This document shows positions 43,223 to 53,179 of a stretch of DNA of 64,000 nucleotides, one piece after another. The first letter of the stretch is position 1. The number at the start of each line of letters is the position of its first letter. The stretch is taken from NCBI RefSeq assembly GCF_004014775.2, contig NZ_CP042808.1, positions 1,420,001-1,484,000 on the forward strand, written 5' to 3'. Below the pieces are notes generated by a model, which ran no database searches, was not told the DNA's origin, and saw only the letters and a list, made by a program, of their open reading frames with translations. The DNA comes from Acetobacter oryzoeni (lineage in GTDB: Bacteria > Pseudomonadota > Alphaproteobacteria > Acetobacterales > Acetobacteraceae). A program made the position numbers and the translations under genes.

Positions 43223-43834
43223 ATGATAAAATTATATTACACTCCGGGTGCGTGCTCTTTAGCCTCTCATATTATTCTCAACGAAACACGCCTTCCCTTT
43301 GGTCTGGAAAAAGTGGACTTAAAAACCAAGACATTGGAAGACGGTAAAGATTATCTCAAGATCAACCCACGCGGTGCTGTGCCTGCCATCGAAATTTCAC
43401 CCGGTGTGGTGCTTACACAGAACGTAGCTATTTTACCCTACATTGGGAATCTTTCTGATATTGCGGCCTTTCGGCCTGCAGAAGGTTCATTAGATCGCTC
43501 ACGCATGCTGGAAGCTCTGGGTTTTTGTGAAGACGTACACAGTGCCTTTGGCATGCTCTTTACCCCAGATCTATCTGACACCACACATGCACTTTGCCTG
43601 AAAACAGTCATCCGGCGGTTGGAGCAACTTGAGCAATTGCTGGAAAGCAATGGCACTGACTATTTGCTTCCTGCTGGTTTTAGTCAGCCAGATGCTCTTA
43701 TGGCCGTAATTTTAAGCTGGGCGACACCTTTGGAAATTGATTTGACAGCTTACCCCAAAGCACGTGCACTCAGAAACAAAGTGTTCAACCGCCCCGCCAC
43801 ACAGGCAGCGCTTAAAGCAGAAGGCTTGGCGTAA
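43223..43834 (+). CDS. Glutathione S-transferase (GstA/beta-like)
   Basis: A 203-residue cytosolic glutathione S-transferase. The N-terminal thioredoxin-like domain reads MIKLYYTPGACSLASHIILN, with the Cys of the beta-class site. PRGAVPAIE (cis-Pro) and LTQNVAILPYIGN, the glutathione-contacting Ser/Asn helix region, follow. The all-helical C-terminal domain runs from about residue 88. AAGGA precedes the ATG. It conjugates or reduces with glutathione; the substrate is unknown. Confidence 0.88.
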   Translation: MIKLYYTPGACSLASHIILNETRLPFGLEKVDLKTKTLEDGKDYLKINPRGAVPAIEISPGVVLTQNVAILPYIGNLSDIAAFRPAEGSLDRSRMLEALGFCEDVHSAFGMLFTPDLSDTTHALCLKTVIRRLEQLEQLLESNGTDYLLPAGFSQPDALMAVILSWATPLEIDLTAYPKARALRNKVFNRPATQAALKAEGLA

Positions 43835-43873
43835 GCAATTGCTCCTCCCGCCCTAACAGATACTCTCTCAATT

Positions 43874-44701
43874 CTATGGGGCGGGAGAAACCACATACAT
43901 GCCGGTTGACCGTGCTGGAGAAATGAGAACCAACCCTGCGGCACGTGCCGTGCGCACCGCAAGTGCTGTAGGCGCAGACAGCGACACCACGGCAGACATA
44001 CCTGCAGCAATGGCTTTTGCCGCCATCTCATAAGAACAGCGACTTGTTAAAAAACAGAATCCCTGCGTGAAATCTACTTGATTCCTTAGCCCGTAACCTA
44101 TCAGTTTATCCAACGCATTATGGCGGCCAACATCTTCTCGCACATGCACAATATGGCCATTAGGTAGACACCATGCTGCTGCGTGCAGCATACCTATGCC
44201 TTTATTTAAAACTTGATGGCTCCGTAAATTTTCCAGCGCTTTATGGATTGCACTTGCATCAGGCTCCTGCCCGCTTACACCGCATACGTTGCGGTTTGTT
44301 ATACTCTCCATATCGGCACCACAAATTCCGCATCCTGTCCGCCCAGCTATCGGACGACGCGTACGAGCCAACACCTTGCGCAAGGCATCTGCATTTACCC
44401 GCACATCAGCACGCAAACCATCAGGCTGTGCCGTTATTTTTATGTGTCGTAAATCTACAAAGGAAGAAATAACATTTTCTGTAAAAGAAAATCCTGCAAC
44501 AAAATCATCTACATCATGCGGTGTTATCATCATAACCGCGTAATCAATGCCATTATATACCAGAGCTAGAGGCACTTCTTCTGCGGCCATAAGCGTACTG
44601 CACTCTCGCACACTAATCGCAATGTCATCGCCTTGCTGCCAGCTTATCCGTTCTGCTTCGTACGACAAAGCTACAGGAAAGGGGATATCTTCTGCCATCA
44701 T
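43874..44701 (-). CDS. fdhD: Formate dehydrogenase sulfurtransferase FdhD
   Basis: A 275-residue FdhD, which passes sulfur from IscS to the molybdenum cofactor before it enters formate dehydrogenase. The catalytic CxxC is present in RTGCGICGADM (about residue 120). GMLHAAAWCLPNG, VREDVGRHNALDKLIGYGL and FLTSRCSYEMAAKA are the cofactor-binding segments. Its start overlaps the mobA stop by four bases. It completes the nearby formate dehydrogenase gene set. Confidence 0.94.
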   Translation of the reverse strand: MMAEDIPFPVALSYEAERISWQQGDDIAISVRECSTLMAAEEVPLALVYNGIDYAVMMITPHDVDDFVAGFSFTENVISSFVDLRHIKITAQPDGLRADVRVNADALRKVLARTRRPIAGRTGCGICGADMESITNRNVCGVSGQEPDASAIHKALENLRSHQVLNKGIGMLHAAAWCLPNGHIVHVREDVGRHNALDKLIGYGLRNQVDFTQGFCFLTSRCSYEMAAKAIAAGMSAVVSLSAPTALAVRTARAAGLVLISPARSTGMYVVSPAP

Positions 44702-45327
44702 CCATTGCCTTTTGCAGCATCAGCATTACACACAGAAGCGCAATATTTTTGCGCAAGCATGAGATCTTGCGGCGTATTGATATTCATAAAAAGATCCATT
44801 CCCTCTACTAAAGGAAAATCTACAGCACGCGCCCCCAAGGTATTTGCTAATGTGCGCACACGTGTTTGATGCTTTTTGTTCTCCTGTGTCAGAAAAGATA
44901 ACTGCGCTGCCAATACAGGCCTAGCGGAAACAGGCCATGCTGCCACTAATGGATGAGACTGCCCCCCACAACGTGCATACGAAGGTGCAGGCATAAGTGC
45001 ATCCACAAGCCCCGCTGGAGTAAACGGCGTATCTACCGGTATTGTTATAAGCGTATTGTACCCATTGTTTTCTGCCCATTCCAAGCCGCTTAACACGCCT
45101 GCCAGTGGCCCTACATTGTATAGGCTATCTGGCAAAACAGGACATTCCCATGCACCAAACCGTGCGGGATCACCATTAGCGCTAATGGCTACAGCACTAC
45201 ACTCCTGCTGCAATCGTGCAAAAACACAATCTAAGGCAAGACCCTTTCCCGTATCCAAAAAGGCCTTATCCTGCCCATGCATCCGGCTAGCCTGTCCGCC
45301 AGCCAACACCAATCCTGCTATTTTCAT
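44698..45327 (-). CDS. mobA: Molybdenum cofactor guanylyltransferase
   Basis: A 209-residue MobA that adds GMP to molybdopterin to make the guanine dinucleotide cofactor used by formate dehydrogenase. The nucleotide-binding loop is GLVLAGGQASRMHGQDKAFL, with HG in place of the usual GG. VLPDSLYNVGPLAGVLSGLE and ITIPVDTPF carry the GTP- and Mg-binding residues. Co-translated with fdhD (ATGA overlap) and divergent from mobB, with 106 bp between the two starts. Confidence 0.93.
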   Translation of the reverse strand: MKIAGLVLAGGQASRMHGQDKAFLDTGKGLALDCVFARLQQECSAVAISANGDPARFGAWECPVLPDSLYNVGPLAGVLSGLEWAENNGYNTLITIPVDTPFTPAGLVDALMPAPSYARCGGQSHPLVAAWPVSARPVLAAQLSFLTQENKKHQTRVRTLANTLGARAVDFPLVEGMDLFMNINTPQDLMLAQKYCASVCNADAAKGNG

Positions 45328-45433
45328 GCTTGTTCCGCCATTTTTAAAATATCTTTCTTGTTAATTCTAGTTTTTACGTTTTGCACATTCTAAAATCTAA
45401 GGATCTTTTAGATCTCTCATTGGTTTTGCAAGC

Positions 45434-45958
45434 ATGATATCTCAACGTACACAGCTTATTTTTGGCATTATCGGCCGTAGTGGGTCTGGCAAAACGCATT
45501 TGATATCACGATTACTTCCTGCATTTTGTCATCTTGGTTTGCGTGTCTCAACCATCAAGCACACGCATCATGGTGTAGATATGGACAAACCAGGTAAAGA
45601 TACATTTGTGCACAGACAAAATGGTGCAACAGAAGTTATGCTCGCCACCCCGGAACGATGGGTGCTTCAGCATGAATGTAATAGCCTACCCACCATATCT
45701 GACCTACTTCAGAGCATGCAGGCTGTTGATCTGGTGTTGGTAGAAGGCTTTCATGTAACCGTACCTATCTGCCTGGAAGTATGGAGGCCCATTATAGGAA
45801 AAGACCCTTTATACCCACAAACACCGGGCATTGTTGCTATCGCATCAGACAAGCCCAACATACCAGATGTTCCAGATACTCTCACTCTTCTGGATCTGAA
45901 TGATACAATGGCTATTGCAGCATATATCCGTAAACACGCTTATGCGTTGAAAGTATAA
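45434..45958 (+). CDS. mobB: Molybdopterin-guanine dinucleotide adaptor MobB
   Basis: A 174-residue P-loop GTPase that helps MobA. The N terminus has IIGRSGSGKTHLISRLLP (Walker A), then VSTIKHTHHGVDMDKPGKDT and LVLVEGFH (Walker B region), all standard for MobB. It is the only plus-strand gene within the formate dehydrogenase block. It converges on moeA with a gap of one base. Confidence 0.93.
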   Translation: MISQRTQLIFGIIGRSGSGKTHLISRLLPAFCHLGLRVSTIKHTHHGVDMDKPGKDTFVHRQNGATEVMLATPERWVLQHECNSLPTISDLLQSMQAVDLVLVEGFHVTVPICLEVWRPIIGKDPLYPQTPGIVAIASDKPNIPDVPDTLTLLDLNDTMAIAAYIRKHAYALKV

Positions 45959-45959
45959 A

Positions 45960-47219
45960 CTAAACTGTAAAAGGTATGACCTCGCAGACATCTCCATCCT
46001 GCAAGGATTGACCAGCCGAGACTTTGAGAAGACCGCTAGCCCGTGTGAGGCACAGAATATCAGAGGCTCCAACAGACCGCACAAGGTTTATAAGGTTTTC
46101 TCCCCTATTTTCCGTAAAATGTACTGGCAAAAAGCAGGTTGTATCTGTTGCCGCAACATAAGAAAAACTGCTTTTTCCTTCTATAGGCTTACTTGCATTT
46201 TCCCCTTGCTTTGCGCCAGTCAGACCATGCAAAAATGGCACAACGAACAGTTGCGCACATATAGCTGCAGCCCCTGGGTTTCCCGGCAAACAGAACACCA
46301 TTTTCTGGCCTAGTTGCATAACTGTCATGGGCTTGCCGGGGCGCATTTTAACGCGTCGAAAAAGACACGTGGCACCCATTTGGCTGAGAACAGGCAGAAC
46401 ATGATCGGTTTGCCCAACAGAAATACCGCCTGTGGTGATAAGAATATCAGCTTCCTGCGCACACTGATGAAGCAGCTTGTGTAAATCCTCTTCACTATCT
46501 GATCTACACACACAACGCGTGACCAATACACCTTCATTTTGCAGCATTGTTGCTAATAGCTGCGTATTCAGCTCCGTGCGGCAATCCGTTGCTGTTGCAC
46601 CAAACTCTGCTCCATTAGCCACAACACAAATTTTCGGACGTTTATAGACAGCTACTTGTTCCTTACCTTGGTGCGCCAATAGGGGCAGATGCCGCCAATC
46701 CAGCCTTTGGCCACGCCCAAGCAACATGTCACCTTTACAAAACTCTTCCCCACTCCGCCGAATATTCAAACCATTTCTGGCATTCTGCTCCAGCAAATGC
46801 ACATGTCCGTTCATTATGGATGTGCGTTCCTGAGCCACAACACAATCGGCCCCAGCAGGAATGCGCGCACCTGTTAGAATGCTATATGCAACACCTTGTT
46901 CCAAAGGTGGTGGAGTGTCCCCCGCTACGATTTGCCCAGAAAGAGGCAAACCTATATCACCCGCCTTTTCCATATCTGCACAGCGGAATGCATACCCATC
47001 CATTGCTGAGATATCAGCTTCGGGGCGTGGCACCTCTGCCCTTATATCCTCGGCAAGAACACGACCGCATGCCTGCGAGATAGATACAAATTCTGGTGCA
47101 AGTAACGGTATATTTTGCGTACAGGCTGCAAGAAGAGCCTGTGCTTCATCATACGCCACCATCTCTGGCACCGTACATTTTTGTTCTGAAACAGCTGAGG
47201 CTAATAAAGAACCAACCAT
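45960..47219 (-). CDS. moeA: Molybdopterin molybdotransferase MoeA
   Basis: A 419-residue MoeA that inserts molybdate into adenylylated molybdopterin. Motifs include LAEDIRAEVPRPEADISAMD (about 52-71), ILTGARIPAGADCVVAQE, the ITTGGISVGQTDHVLP molybdate site and KPMTVMQLGQKMVFCLPGNP. The N terminus is about 20 residues longer than E. coli MoeA, and a later ATG (MVAYDEAQAL) is possible. It follows fdhE by seven bases, so it belongs to the formate dehydrogenase operon. Confidence 0.93.
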   Translation of the reverse strand: MVGSLLASAVSEQKCTVPEMVAYDEAQALLAACTQNIPLLAPEFVSISQACGRVLAEDIRAEVPRPEADISAMDGYAFRCADMEKAGDIGLPLSGQIVAGDTPPPLEQGVAYSILTGARIPAGADCVVAQERTSIMNGHVHLLEQNARNGLNIRRSGEEFCKGDMLLGRGQRLDWRHLPLLAHQGKEQVAVYKRPKICVVANGAEFGATATDCRTELNTQLLATMLQNEGVLVTRCVCRSDSEEDLHKLLHQCAQEADILITTGGISVGQTDHVLPVLSQMGATCLFRRVKMRPGKPMTVMQLGQKMVFCLPGNPGAAAICAQLFVVPFLHGLTGAKQGENASKPIEGKSSFSYVAATDTTCFLPVHFTENRGENLINLVRSVGASDILCLTRASGLLKVSAGQSLQDGDVCEVIPFTV

Positions 47220-47226
47220 ACAGCCA

Positions 47227-48147
47227 TTACCCCGGAAATGAGAACGGATTTAAACCTGCGCGTGCAAAGCCCTGCTGCTCTACGGCTGTATCCAAAGCAA
47301 AGCTACCCAGATCATCCGCAAGTGCATCTAGTTCTGGATCATAATCCAACCGCAAAACCTTCAGATATGTTTTGCAATCTCCGCAACTTTCTATCTGAAC
47401 AGGAGCTTTCAAATCTTCAAATACCCAGTGTTCAAGATGAGCAGATGCACCACATTCCACACAGATACTACGCACCCTGTGCCAACGTGTTTCACACAAA
47501 CTGCATTGAAGGTAACGCAGCCCCTCACGGTCTCCCCCCAATACAAGGCTAGCTACCGGCTGAGCACCACAACAGGGGCATACTCTGGCTTCTCCAACAA
47601 GTTGTTCCTGCTGAATATGTTTCTGATCTTGTTCTACAGCCTGTGCCCAACAAACAGACAGAGCAGCCCAGAGTATAACGGCCACCCCCGCATCAACCTG
47701 TGCATACTCTCCACACAACAAGCTGGCAGCCTGCTTTGTTAAATCTGGAATATCCTGCCCACACTTTTCTAACATTGTGCGCGTTGTTTCTGGCACAACA
47801 CAGCCCACCTGCTGCACCAAAAATAAAAACGCCTGTTGCCATGATGGTATTTCCAGCAACAGCTTTTCAAGGTGATCTTGATCGCACCCTTGTTTGGGCA
47901 CCGCACGAATAGCAGAAACATCTGCCGCACCAAGTGGCATATGTTTTAAAATCTGCTGCGCTTCCACAAGATAAGAGAGGAACTTAAAATATCCTCCCTC
48001 CGCTTCACCCAGTTGCTCTGCCAACAAGCGGAGCCGTTTTTCCCTGCGTGTATATACAGCTTCCAACACCGGAAAAATCAGTGGCTCAATAGCCTGCACG
48101 CCGGGTGTGCGTTTATCCAGCGGAACAATATCGGTTTCAGAACGCAT
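47227..48147 (-). CDS. fdhE: Formate dehydrogenase accessory protein FdhE
   Basis: A 306-residue FdhE, a rubredoxin-like iron protein needed for activity of respiratory formate dehydrogenases. Its CxxC motifs lie in the C-terminal half: ARVCPCCGAQP, LQCSLCETRW, ICVECGA and SCGDCKTYLK. The N-terminal helical domain covers about 1-170. Its ATG shares a base with the fdoI stop (TAATG), showing translational coupling. Confidence 0.92.
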   Translation of the reverse strand: MRSETDIVPLDKRTPGVQAIEPLIFPVLEAVYTRREKRLRLLAEQLGEAEGGYFKFLSYLVEAQQILKHMPLGAADVSAIRAVPKQGCDQDHLEKLLLEIPSWQQAFLFLVQQVGCVVPETTRTMLEKCGQDIPDLTKQAASLLCGEYAQVDAGVAVILWAALSVCWAQAVEQDQKHIQQEQLVGEARVCPCCGAQPVASLVLGGDREGLRYLQCSLCETRWHRVRSICVECGASAHLEHWVFEDLKAPVQIESCGDCKTYLKVLRLDYDPELDALADDLGSFALDTAVEQQGFARAGLNPFSFPG

Positions 48148-48800
48148 TAGTGTGGCCGTTTTGCAGAAGATGTTTCAGCAGGTAATACTTCCTCTTCATA
48201 CCACCGATCATGATGCTGCCGTGCCCATGCACGGGATACGTAGCCTGTAACCATGCCCCCAATAGAACCCCGCACCCATATGCCCATATAGATATGCCCA
48301 AGCACCAGCAGAATAAGCCCAAGCCCGGCAACAGAATGCGCCAGCAAAGCCAGCCGCACCACAGGGATGGGAAAATACATGGCAAAATAAGCACGCCAGA
48401 TCATTAACCCACTTACAAGCAGCAGGCTGATAAGTGACATAATGCCCCAGAACAGTATTTTTTGCCCGGCATTGTATTTGCCAATCTGCAATTTTTCGCC
48501 ATGCTTGTTCATCAGCACATCAACAATATGGCGAAACCACGTAATATCCGTACGCACAAACAGGTTATGGTGTACAAAGCGCACGCACATGCACATCAGC
48601 AATACAAAAACTGTAATACCGAGAAACGGATGCAGCAGCCGTGCCATCTGCGGTGGCCCGAGCACATAACCAAGCCAGTTCAGGCTAGGGAAAAACCACG
48701 AGATTCCAGAAAGCGCTACCAGAAAAAAACAGGCAACCATTGTCCAATGGCAGAGCCGGTCCATAAACTTTGTGCGCAGAACAAGATTTTTAGTATCCAT
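48147..48800 (-). CDS. fdoI: Formate dehydrogenase cytochrome b556 (gamma) subunit
   Basis: A 217-residue di-heme membrane subunit that carries electrons from the iron-sulfur subunit to quinone. Four helices are evident, starting with FMDRLCHWTMVACFFLVALS (heme-ligand His), then LLHPFLGITVFVLLMCMC, IMSLISLLLVSGLMIW and LALLAHSVAGLGLILLVLGH with two further His. Start and stop both overlap neighbours as TAATG. Symbol by E. coli fdoGHI; fdnI would be equally right. Confidence 0.9.
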   Translation of the reverse strand: MDTKNLVLRTKFMDRLCHWTMVACFFLVALSGISWFFPSLNWLGYVLGPPQMARLLHPFLGITVFVLLMCMCVRFVHHNLFVRTDITWFRHIVDVLMNKHGEKLQIGKYNAGQKILFWGIMSLISLLLVSGLMIWRAYFAMYFPIPVVRLALLAHSVAGLGLILLVLGHIYMGIWVRGSIGGMVTGYVSRAWARQHHDRWYEEEVLPAETSSAKRPH

Positions 48801-49735
48801 TACGCATCCCTCCCGTTTTGGTCCGTTTTTTCGCCAGCCTCTACCAGTTCCTTTTCAGGAACCTCCGGTGCCGTTTCATCTGTAGTATTGGGGCCAACAG
48901 CCATGTAATGCGCAAAAGCCCCAGCCAATGTGGCAATAAAGCCCAGCGCACCCACCGGTTTCAGCCATTCCTTCCAGCCACGCACAACCGGGCTGATATG
49001 AGGTTCGGCTGGTAGCCTATGGTAAAGGGTTGGGTTATCGGCATGCGTCAGCACATACATAACGTGTGTACCGCCTACACCCGGTGGATCATATAATCCT
49101 GCGCCTTCATGCCCACGGCTTTTCAGGTCTTCCACGCGGGTTTGCGCCAGATCCTTCATTTCCGCTTTGGAACCAAAAGATATAGCGCCGGTTGGGCAGG
49201 TTTTTACGCAAGCGGGCTCCTGCCCTACGGCAACCCTATCTGCACACAAGGTGCATTTATAGGCCTTGTTATCTTTTGGGTTGATACGCGGAATATCAAA
49301 CGGGCAGCCCGCAATGCAGTATCCACAGCCAATGCACTGTTCAGACTGAAAATCCACAATGCCATTGGCAAACTGCAAAATAGCACCAGGGCTTGGGCAC
49401 GCCTTCAGGCAGCCCGGGTCCTCGCAGTGCATACAGCCTTCTTTGCGCAGCAACCATTCCAGCTTACCGCCTTCATCCTCCACCTCATCAAAGCGGATGA
49501 CGGTCCATGTTTCTGCTGTTAGGTCAGCGGGGTTATCATACACCCCTACGTTGTGACCAACCTCATCTCGTAGATCATTCCATTCCGAACAGGCAACCTG
49601 ACACCCCTTGCACCCCGTGCAGAGGGAAACGTCTATCAGCTTGGCAACTTCCTGCTCATGCCGCCGTGCCTGAGGTGATGGTGTAAGCCCATTGGTGGCG
49701 GAACGGCGAATGATGTCCTGTGACTGCATGCTCAT
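48800..49735 (-). CDS. fdoH: Formate dehydrogenase iron-sulfur (beta) subunit
   Basis: A 311-residue electron-transfer subunit with four [4Fe-4S] motifs: [14 protein letters not shown] (about 38-51), [31 protein letters not shown] and [22 protein letters not shown]-terminal helix ([20 protein letters not shown]) anchors it to the membrane, with an acidic tail facing the cytoplasm as in E. coli FdnH. It lies 9 bp after fdoG. Confidence 0.94.
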   Translation of the reverse strand: MSMQSQDIIRRSATNGLTPSPQARRHEQEVAKLIDVSLCTGCKGCQVACSEWNDLRDEVGHNVGVYDNPADLTAETWTVIRFDEVEDEGGKLEWLLRKEGCMHCEDPGCLKACPSPGAILQFANGIVDFQSEQCIGCGYCIAGCPFDIPRINPKDNKAYKCTLCADRVAVGQEPACVKTCPTGAISFGSKAEMKDLAQTRVEDLKSRGHEGAGLYDPPGVGGTHVMYVLTHADNPTLYHRLPAEPHISPVVRGWKEWLKPVGALGFIATLAGAFAHYMAVGPNTTDETAPEVPEKELVEAGEKTDQNGRDA

Positions 49736-49744
49736 CAGCGCACC

Positions 49745-52700
49745 TCAGACTTTTTCAACATTAACAAGAAAGGCCTTGAATTCTGGCGTTTGAGAATTTG
49801 CATCGCCCATGGCCGGCGTCAGCGTATTGGCCAAAAAGCCCTTACGTGTGGCGCCCTTAAAGCCCCAGTGGCAGGGCACCCCAACCTGATCGACCTCTTG
49901 CCCCATCACATTCAGGCGTTTGAGCCGTTTGGTAACTACGGCCTTGGCCTCAATATACCCTCGGCGGGAAGATACCCGCACCGTATCACCTGCGGAAACA
50001 CCAAGCTTGCTAGCCAGACGTTCGCCAATTTCAACAAACTGCTCAGGCTGCATAATAGCATTGAGGTGTGAATGTTTTGTCCAGTGCCGGAATAGCTCTG
50101 TAATAGAGTACGTTGTGGCCACATATGGAAACTCGGAAGGATTGCCCATACGCGGTATTTCATCGGCAAACTGCCTAGCCACCGGGTTGTGCCTTACTTT
50201 ACTGCCCAACGCAGGGGCCAATACCGGGCTTTCTGTGGGTTCATAATGTTCGGGGAAAGGCCCATCCACCAACGATGCCCCTGCAAACAGACGGCCGACA
50301 CCTTCACTCTGCATAATAAACGGCCCAACACCGCTGCCCGGTGGAGATGTAAGTGGGTAATCAGGCACATCTGCCCCACCCCAACGCTGGCCATTCCATT
50401 CAATAATCTTGCGGCGTGGATCCCACGGACGCCCTTGCGGGTCCAACGATGCACGATTGTAAAGCAAGCGCCTGTTTGCAGGCCAAGCCCACGCCCAACC
50501 CGGCGTATTGCCAAGGCCTGTATCCGTATTATCGCGCCGAGCCATCTGGTTGCCGGCTTCTGTCCATGAACCCGCAAACACCCAGCAATAACTGGCTGTT
50601 GTGCCATCATCCTTCAGCACGGAAAAATCAGGCAACAACTCCCCTTTTCTGGCAACCACCTTGCCTGTGGCATCCTGAATATCCGCCAAGGCATAACCGT
50701 TGGCTTCCTTCGCCACTTCCTCCGGCGTGGGGTCTTCTGGATCCTGATAATTCCACTGCATGTTCAGAACAGGTTCCGGGCATACACCGCCTTCCTTCGC
50801 ATACAGGGCCCGTAGCTTGGTAAAGATGGTGCCCAGAATGCGCCCGTCATTCCAAGCCTCTCCCGGTGGCTGCGTGCCGGCGTAATGCCATTGTAACCAA
50901 CGTGCGGAATTGACGACCGAACCGTTTTCTTCTGCAAAACAGGAAGAAGGCAGACGGAAAACTTCTGTCTGGATATCTTCGGGCCTTACATCATTGTAAA
51001 TGCCCTCATCCTGCCAGAAATTGGACGTTTCTGTATCCAGCGGATCTATGGTGACGAGGAAACGCAGCTTGGCCAAGCCATCACGCATACGGTTTTTATC
51101 CGGCATGGCCGCAAGCGGGTTAAAGCCCTGCGCAATGTAACCGTTTACCTTGCCTTGCTGCATACGCTCAAAATAGGCCAGCATATCGTAACTGCGATCC
51201 CACTTTGGCAGCCAATCATACCCCCAGTTATTGGAATCTGTAGCGTGATCTCCCCATAGGGTTTTCATCAGGCTTACAAAAAACTTGGGCGCATTATGCC
51301 AGTAATTTACTTCCTTTGGCTCATCTGCCTTTGGAGTGACTGCCTGCAGATAGGCATTCAATGTTTGCTGGCTGTCTTTAGGCAGATTCATATACCCGGG
51401 CAGGCGCGTTGAAAGTAACCCGAGGTCTGTATACCCCTGAATATTGGAATGTCCGCGCAGAGCATTCAGGCCACCACCGGGCATTCCCACGTTACCCAAC
51501 AACATTTGCACCATAGATGCTGCACGAATGATCTGAGATCCGTTGGTATGGTGCGTCCATCCTAGAGCAAACAGGAATGTCGATGTGCGATCTGGCACGC
51601 TAGTGGAGGCCAGAGTTTCACACACATGCAGGAAATCTTTTTCCGGCGTACCTGTAATCTGAGAAACAAGTTCAGGTGTGTAGCGGCTGGTATAGTCGCG
51701 CAAAAGATTCAGCACGCAACGAGGATTCTGGAATGTAAGGTCCTGCTTTGCAAAACCCTGTTCATCACGCTCATAATCCCACGAGGTTGTAGCGTAGCTG
51801 CGCGTAGCGACATCATACCCCGAGAACAAACCTTCATGAAACTGAAAGTCTTCGCGCACGATTAACGCGGCGTTTGTGTAAGCTTTTACATATTCATGCT
51901 GAATTTTATCATGCGTCAGCAGATAGTTAATAACGCCCAGCATAAAAGCAGCATCTGAACCCGCACGGATTGGCGCATAAAAATCTGCAACGGCGGCGCT
52001 TCGGTTAAACCGCGGATCAACCACCATAACCTGGGCACCATTGCGGGTTTTGGCTTCCATCACCCATTTGAAACCAACAGGATGTGCTTCTGCTGGGTTG
52101 CCCCCCATAATCAGAACAACGTTGGCGTTTTTAATATCCACCCAGTTGTTGGTCATTGCACCGCGGCCGAAGCTGGCACCTAACGCAGAAACCGTGGGAG
52201 CATGACAAAGCCGTGCCTGGCAATCAAGCCCCAGAATACCCAACGCCCGTGCAAATTTGAAATCCAGCAGCCCAGTTTCATTACTGGCAGCAGAAGATGC
52301 CAGCATACCTGTGCTCAGCCAGCGATTAACCAGTTCACCTTTTTCATTGCGCTGGATAAAGTTTTCATCCCGATCATCCTTCAAAAGACGGGCAATGCGA
52401 TCTGTTGCTTCTGCCCAGCTTATGCGCTTCCATTCCCGACTGCCGGGCGCGCGATACGACGGATATTGCAGGCGCGTTTCACTGTGAATAAAATCCACCA
52501 ACCCTGCGCCTTTTGGGCACAAAGACCCCCGGCTGACAGGATGGTCTGGATCACCTTCAATATGGAAAATGCTGGGCTTGGCGTTTTTAGCACCATCTCC
52601 CAATGAATACATAAGCAAACCACATCCAACCGAACAGTAAGTACAGTTGTTACGGGTTTCTTTGGCACGCAGCAGTTTGTACTGACGGGTTTCCTGCGCC

Positions 52701-52798
52701 AGAGCTTTAACTGGCGGCACAAAACCAAGCGCTACAGCACTGGCACCTGCCACACATGCACCAGTGTTCCGTAAAAACTCTCTGCGCCCCAAGGCCAT
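49745..52798 (-). CDS. fdoG: Formate dehydrogenase alpha subunit, cysteine form
   Basis: A 1017-residue molybdenum enzyme oxidising formate to CO2 in the periplasm. A Tat signal (MALGRREFLRNTGACVAG) opens the protein. The ATG at 52798 is chosen over the one nine bases upstream because AGGA stands 8 bases ahead. The [4Fe-4S] site is NNCTYCSVGCGLLMYSLGDG with CPKG. The residue that is selenocysteine in E. coli FdnG is Cys here (CQARLCHAPTVSALGASFGR), so no selenium machinery is needed. It heads the fdoGHI-fdhE-moeA operon. Confidence 0.95.
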   Translation of the reverse strand: MALGRREFLRNTGACVAGASAVALGFVPPVKALAQETRQYKLLRAKETRNNCTYCSVGCGLLMYSLGDGAKNAKPSIFHIEGDPDHPVSRGSLCPKGAGLVDFIHSETRLQYPSYRAPGSREWKRISWAEATDRIARLLKDDRDENFIQRNEKGELVNRWLSTGMLASSAASNETGLLDFKFARALGILGLDCQARLCHAPTVSALGASFGRGAMTNNWVDIKNANVVLIMGGNPAEAHPVGFKWVMEAKTRNGAQVMVVDPRFNRSAAVADFYAPIRAGSDAAFMLGVINYLLTHDKIQHEYVKAYTNAALIVREDFQFHEGLFSGYDVATRSYATTSWDYERDEQGFAKQDLTFQNPRCVLNLLRDYTSRYTPELVSQITGTPEKDFLHVCETLASTSVPDRTSTFLFALGWTHHTNGSQIIRAASMVQMLLGNVGMPGGGLNALRGHSNIQGYTDLGLLSTRLPGYMNLPKDSQQTLNAYLQAVTPKADEPKEVNYWHNAPKFFVSLMKTLWGDHATDSNNWGYDWLPKWDRSYDMLAYFERMQQGKVNGYIAQGFNPLAAMPDKNRMRDGLAKLRFLVTIDPLDTETSNFWQDEGIYNDVRPEDIQTEVFRLPSSCFAEENGSVVNSARWLQWHYAGTQPPGEAWNDGRILGTIFTKLRALYAKEGGVCPEPVLNMQWNYQDPEDPTPEEVAKEANGYALADIQDATGKVVARKGELLPDFSVLKDDGTTASYCWVFAGSWTEAGNQMARRDNTDTGLGNTPGWAWAWPANRRLLYNRASLDPQGRPWDPRRKIIEWNGQRWGGADVPDYPLTSPPGSGVGPFIMQSEGVGRLFAGASLVDGPFPEHYEPTESPVLAPALGSKVRHNPVARQFADEIPRMGNPSEFPYVATTYSITELFRHWTKHSHLNAIMQPEQFVEIGERLASKLGVSAGDTVRVSSRRGYIEAKAVVTKRLKRLNVMGQEVDQVGVPCHWGFKGATRKGFLANTLTPAMGDANSQTPEFKAFLVNVEKV

Positions 52799-53179
52799 GT
52801 AAACCATCCTGAATGTTTTATTAAAAAACAGAATGAAGGTTATCTACATTTTTCCTGATGGAGCGTCTTTGATACGGATCACATTATTTTATGTTTTAAC
52901 TGTATTTATAAATATACATACATTCCACAACTTGTGTGCAAATTTTATTTTTAAATGAATACTTAAAATACACCCCAAAATTAAGCATAACACGCAATAA
53001 ATAACATACACCTGAACGCAATATCATTCTCAGAAATATGTAGAATTATTTTAATTTTTTAAGTGATATTTACATCTATTCCAAAACATTACCGTAAAAA
53101 ATAGATAATGCCGAAACAACATAAAACATTGGCAGAGCAAGCCAATACTTACATAGGTATAAATTTTATAGGAAAGAAT
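52799..53179. other. fdo promoter region
   Basis: About 380 very AT-rich bases between fdoG and tRNA-Gln, both on the minus strand. It contains an FNR-like dyad at 52869-52882. I see no gene with a ribosome-binding site. Confidence 0.5.
52869..52882 (-). promoter_or_regulatory. FNR/CRP-type dyad upstream of fdoG
   Basis: TTGATACGGATCAC matches the FNR consensus TTGAT-N4-ATCAA at nine of ten fixed positions. Its centre lies about 78 bases before the fdoG ATG, so it could sit near -40 of a transcript with a short leader. Oxygen control by an FNR-family activator is an inference. Confidence 0.5.
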
